Below, piece by piece: positions 63,601-64,000 of a stretch of 64,000 nt of DNA; position 1 is the stretch's first letter; every line of letters begins with the position of its first letter. The notes under the pieces are model-generated. The model saw nothing but the letters and a program-made list of their open reading frames with translations, searched no databases and was not told the DNA's origin. The stretch comes from Sitta carolinensis (Eukaryota > Chordata > Aves > Passeriformes > Sittidae): assembly GCA_032173965.1 (NCBI GenBank), contig JAVUNC010000019.1, forward strand, positions 11,457,234-11,521,233, written 5' to 3'. Made by a program: the position numbers and the translations under genes.

Positions 63601-64000
63601 TACCTGCTGGAAGAGTAACTTTTTGCCCTGTGTATTTTCCTCCTTGCCACTGAGTATTCAGGCTGTGCCACTGCATGAATTCACAGAAATAAGTATGTGG
63701 AACTCTGTTTGGGTTGGATCCCTCCAAAGGGTAACAAAAGTGTAGCATACAAGGGCAGGTGACAGTCAGATTCTGCAGTGTGTTTGAGACAATAAATCTA
63801 TTCTGTTCTACATAATCTCCAGAGCCCAAGTACAAGGTGCCTTGCAGTCAGCATTTTCTATGTGCCCCTGAACGACTTGGAACAAGAATGTGAAACGTGT
63901 TTTAACGGTTTCGATGCTTGTTCTCAGAAGTGGTAGCATTTTTGGTGGCATGGGATCCCATCCCATATATTTTTTTTCCCTTCAGCCTGGGTATCTTTTA

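Larger units (their letters stand above)
34804..64000. other. Non-coding region upstream of the CpG island (29 kb)
   Basis: I found no protein-coding exon here. Longer open frames either lie in simple repeats (46408-46977), in CR1 remnants (56485-57378), or have no recognisable domain (for example 44945-45388). The stretch could be intergenic DNA or, if distal cardiac or renal first exons of SLC8A1 lie further right, an intron. Besides the entries listed separately I note a T15 run at 62179-62193 and a 15-bp direct repeat TGAATAAGGGTGAGA near 63219 and 63245. Stretches 35-40 kb, 47-48 kb, 57.3-59.7 kb and 61-64 kb otherwise look like ordinary unique sequence. Confidence 0.7.

Noticed and set aside
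1..64000. tRNA, rRNA, CRISPR arrays, bacterial operons or phage-like modules
   Set aside because: Nothing with these structures was seen; the gene, introns and CR1 elements mark the DNA as bird nuclear sequence.

Overview
This window reads as vertebrate, and specifically avian, nuclear DNA. There is one unmistakable gene, long stretches of non-coding sequence, and several 3' ends of CR1 retrotransposons with their typical terminal ATTCTATG-like motifs. Two fragments resemble the 3' part of a common bird endogenous-retrovirus LTR. No prokaryotic gene organisation is present.

The gene is SLC8A1 (NCX1, the plasma-membrane Na+/Ca2+ exchanger), on the minus strand. The window carries its very large first coding exon (conventionally exon 2) at 22379-24214, with a clear acceptor upstream and a gtaagt donor downstream. 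This exon encodes the leader, the first transmembrane bundle with the alpha-1 repeat, the XIP region, all of the CBD1 Ca2+ sensor and the start of CBD2. Positions 1-22378 are the following intron; I saw none of the alternative exons A-F in it. Positions 24215-33405 are probably the intron that separates exon 2 from a non-coding first exon.

At about 33.4-34.3 kb lies a CpG-rich island. It holds an inverted CCAAT box, a 16-bp TCGCGA-CATG-TCGCGA palindrome, GC boxes and two good minus-strand splice donors (33405 and 33875). It is the best candidate for a housekeeping/brain-type SLC8A1 promoter and first exon(s). A GGGA-rich tract and a (CG)(CA) alternating tract lie inside it.

From about 34.8 kb to 64 kb I see no protein-coding gene. 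The region could be upstream intergenic DNA, or an intron if more distal SLC8A1 first exons lie beyond the window. It contains CR1 fragments, two LTR fragments in opposite orientation, a roughly 360-bp (CCTCT)n microsatellite, and AT-rich blocks that look like conserved regulatory elements. One of these is a GATA-rich cluster near 48.2-48.4 kb. Also present are a perfect CTCF consensus match at 55967 and a 28-bp palindrome with paired RUNX-type motifs at 52445. Intron 2 carries a 61-bp minisatellite of about 8 copies at 17327-17805.

I found no convincing new multi-gene system. The most useful leads concern the architecture and regulation of SLC8A1 and the tandem repeats around it.
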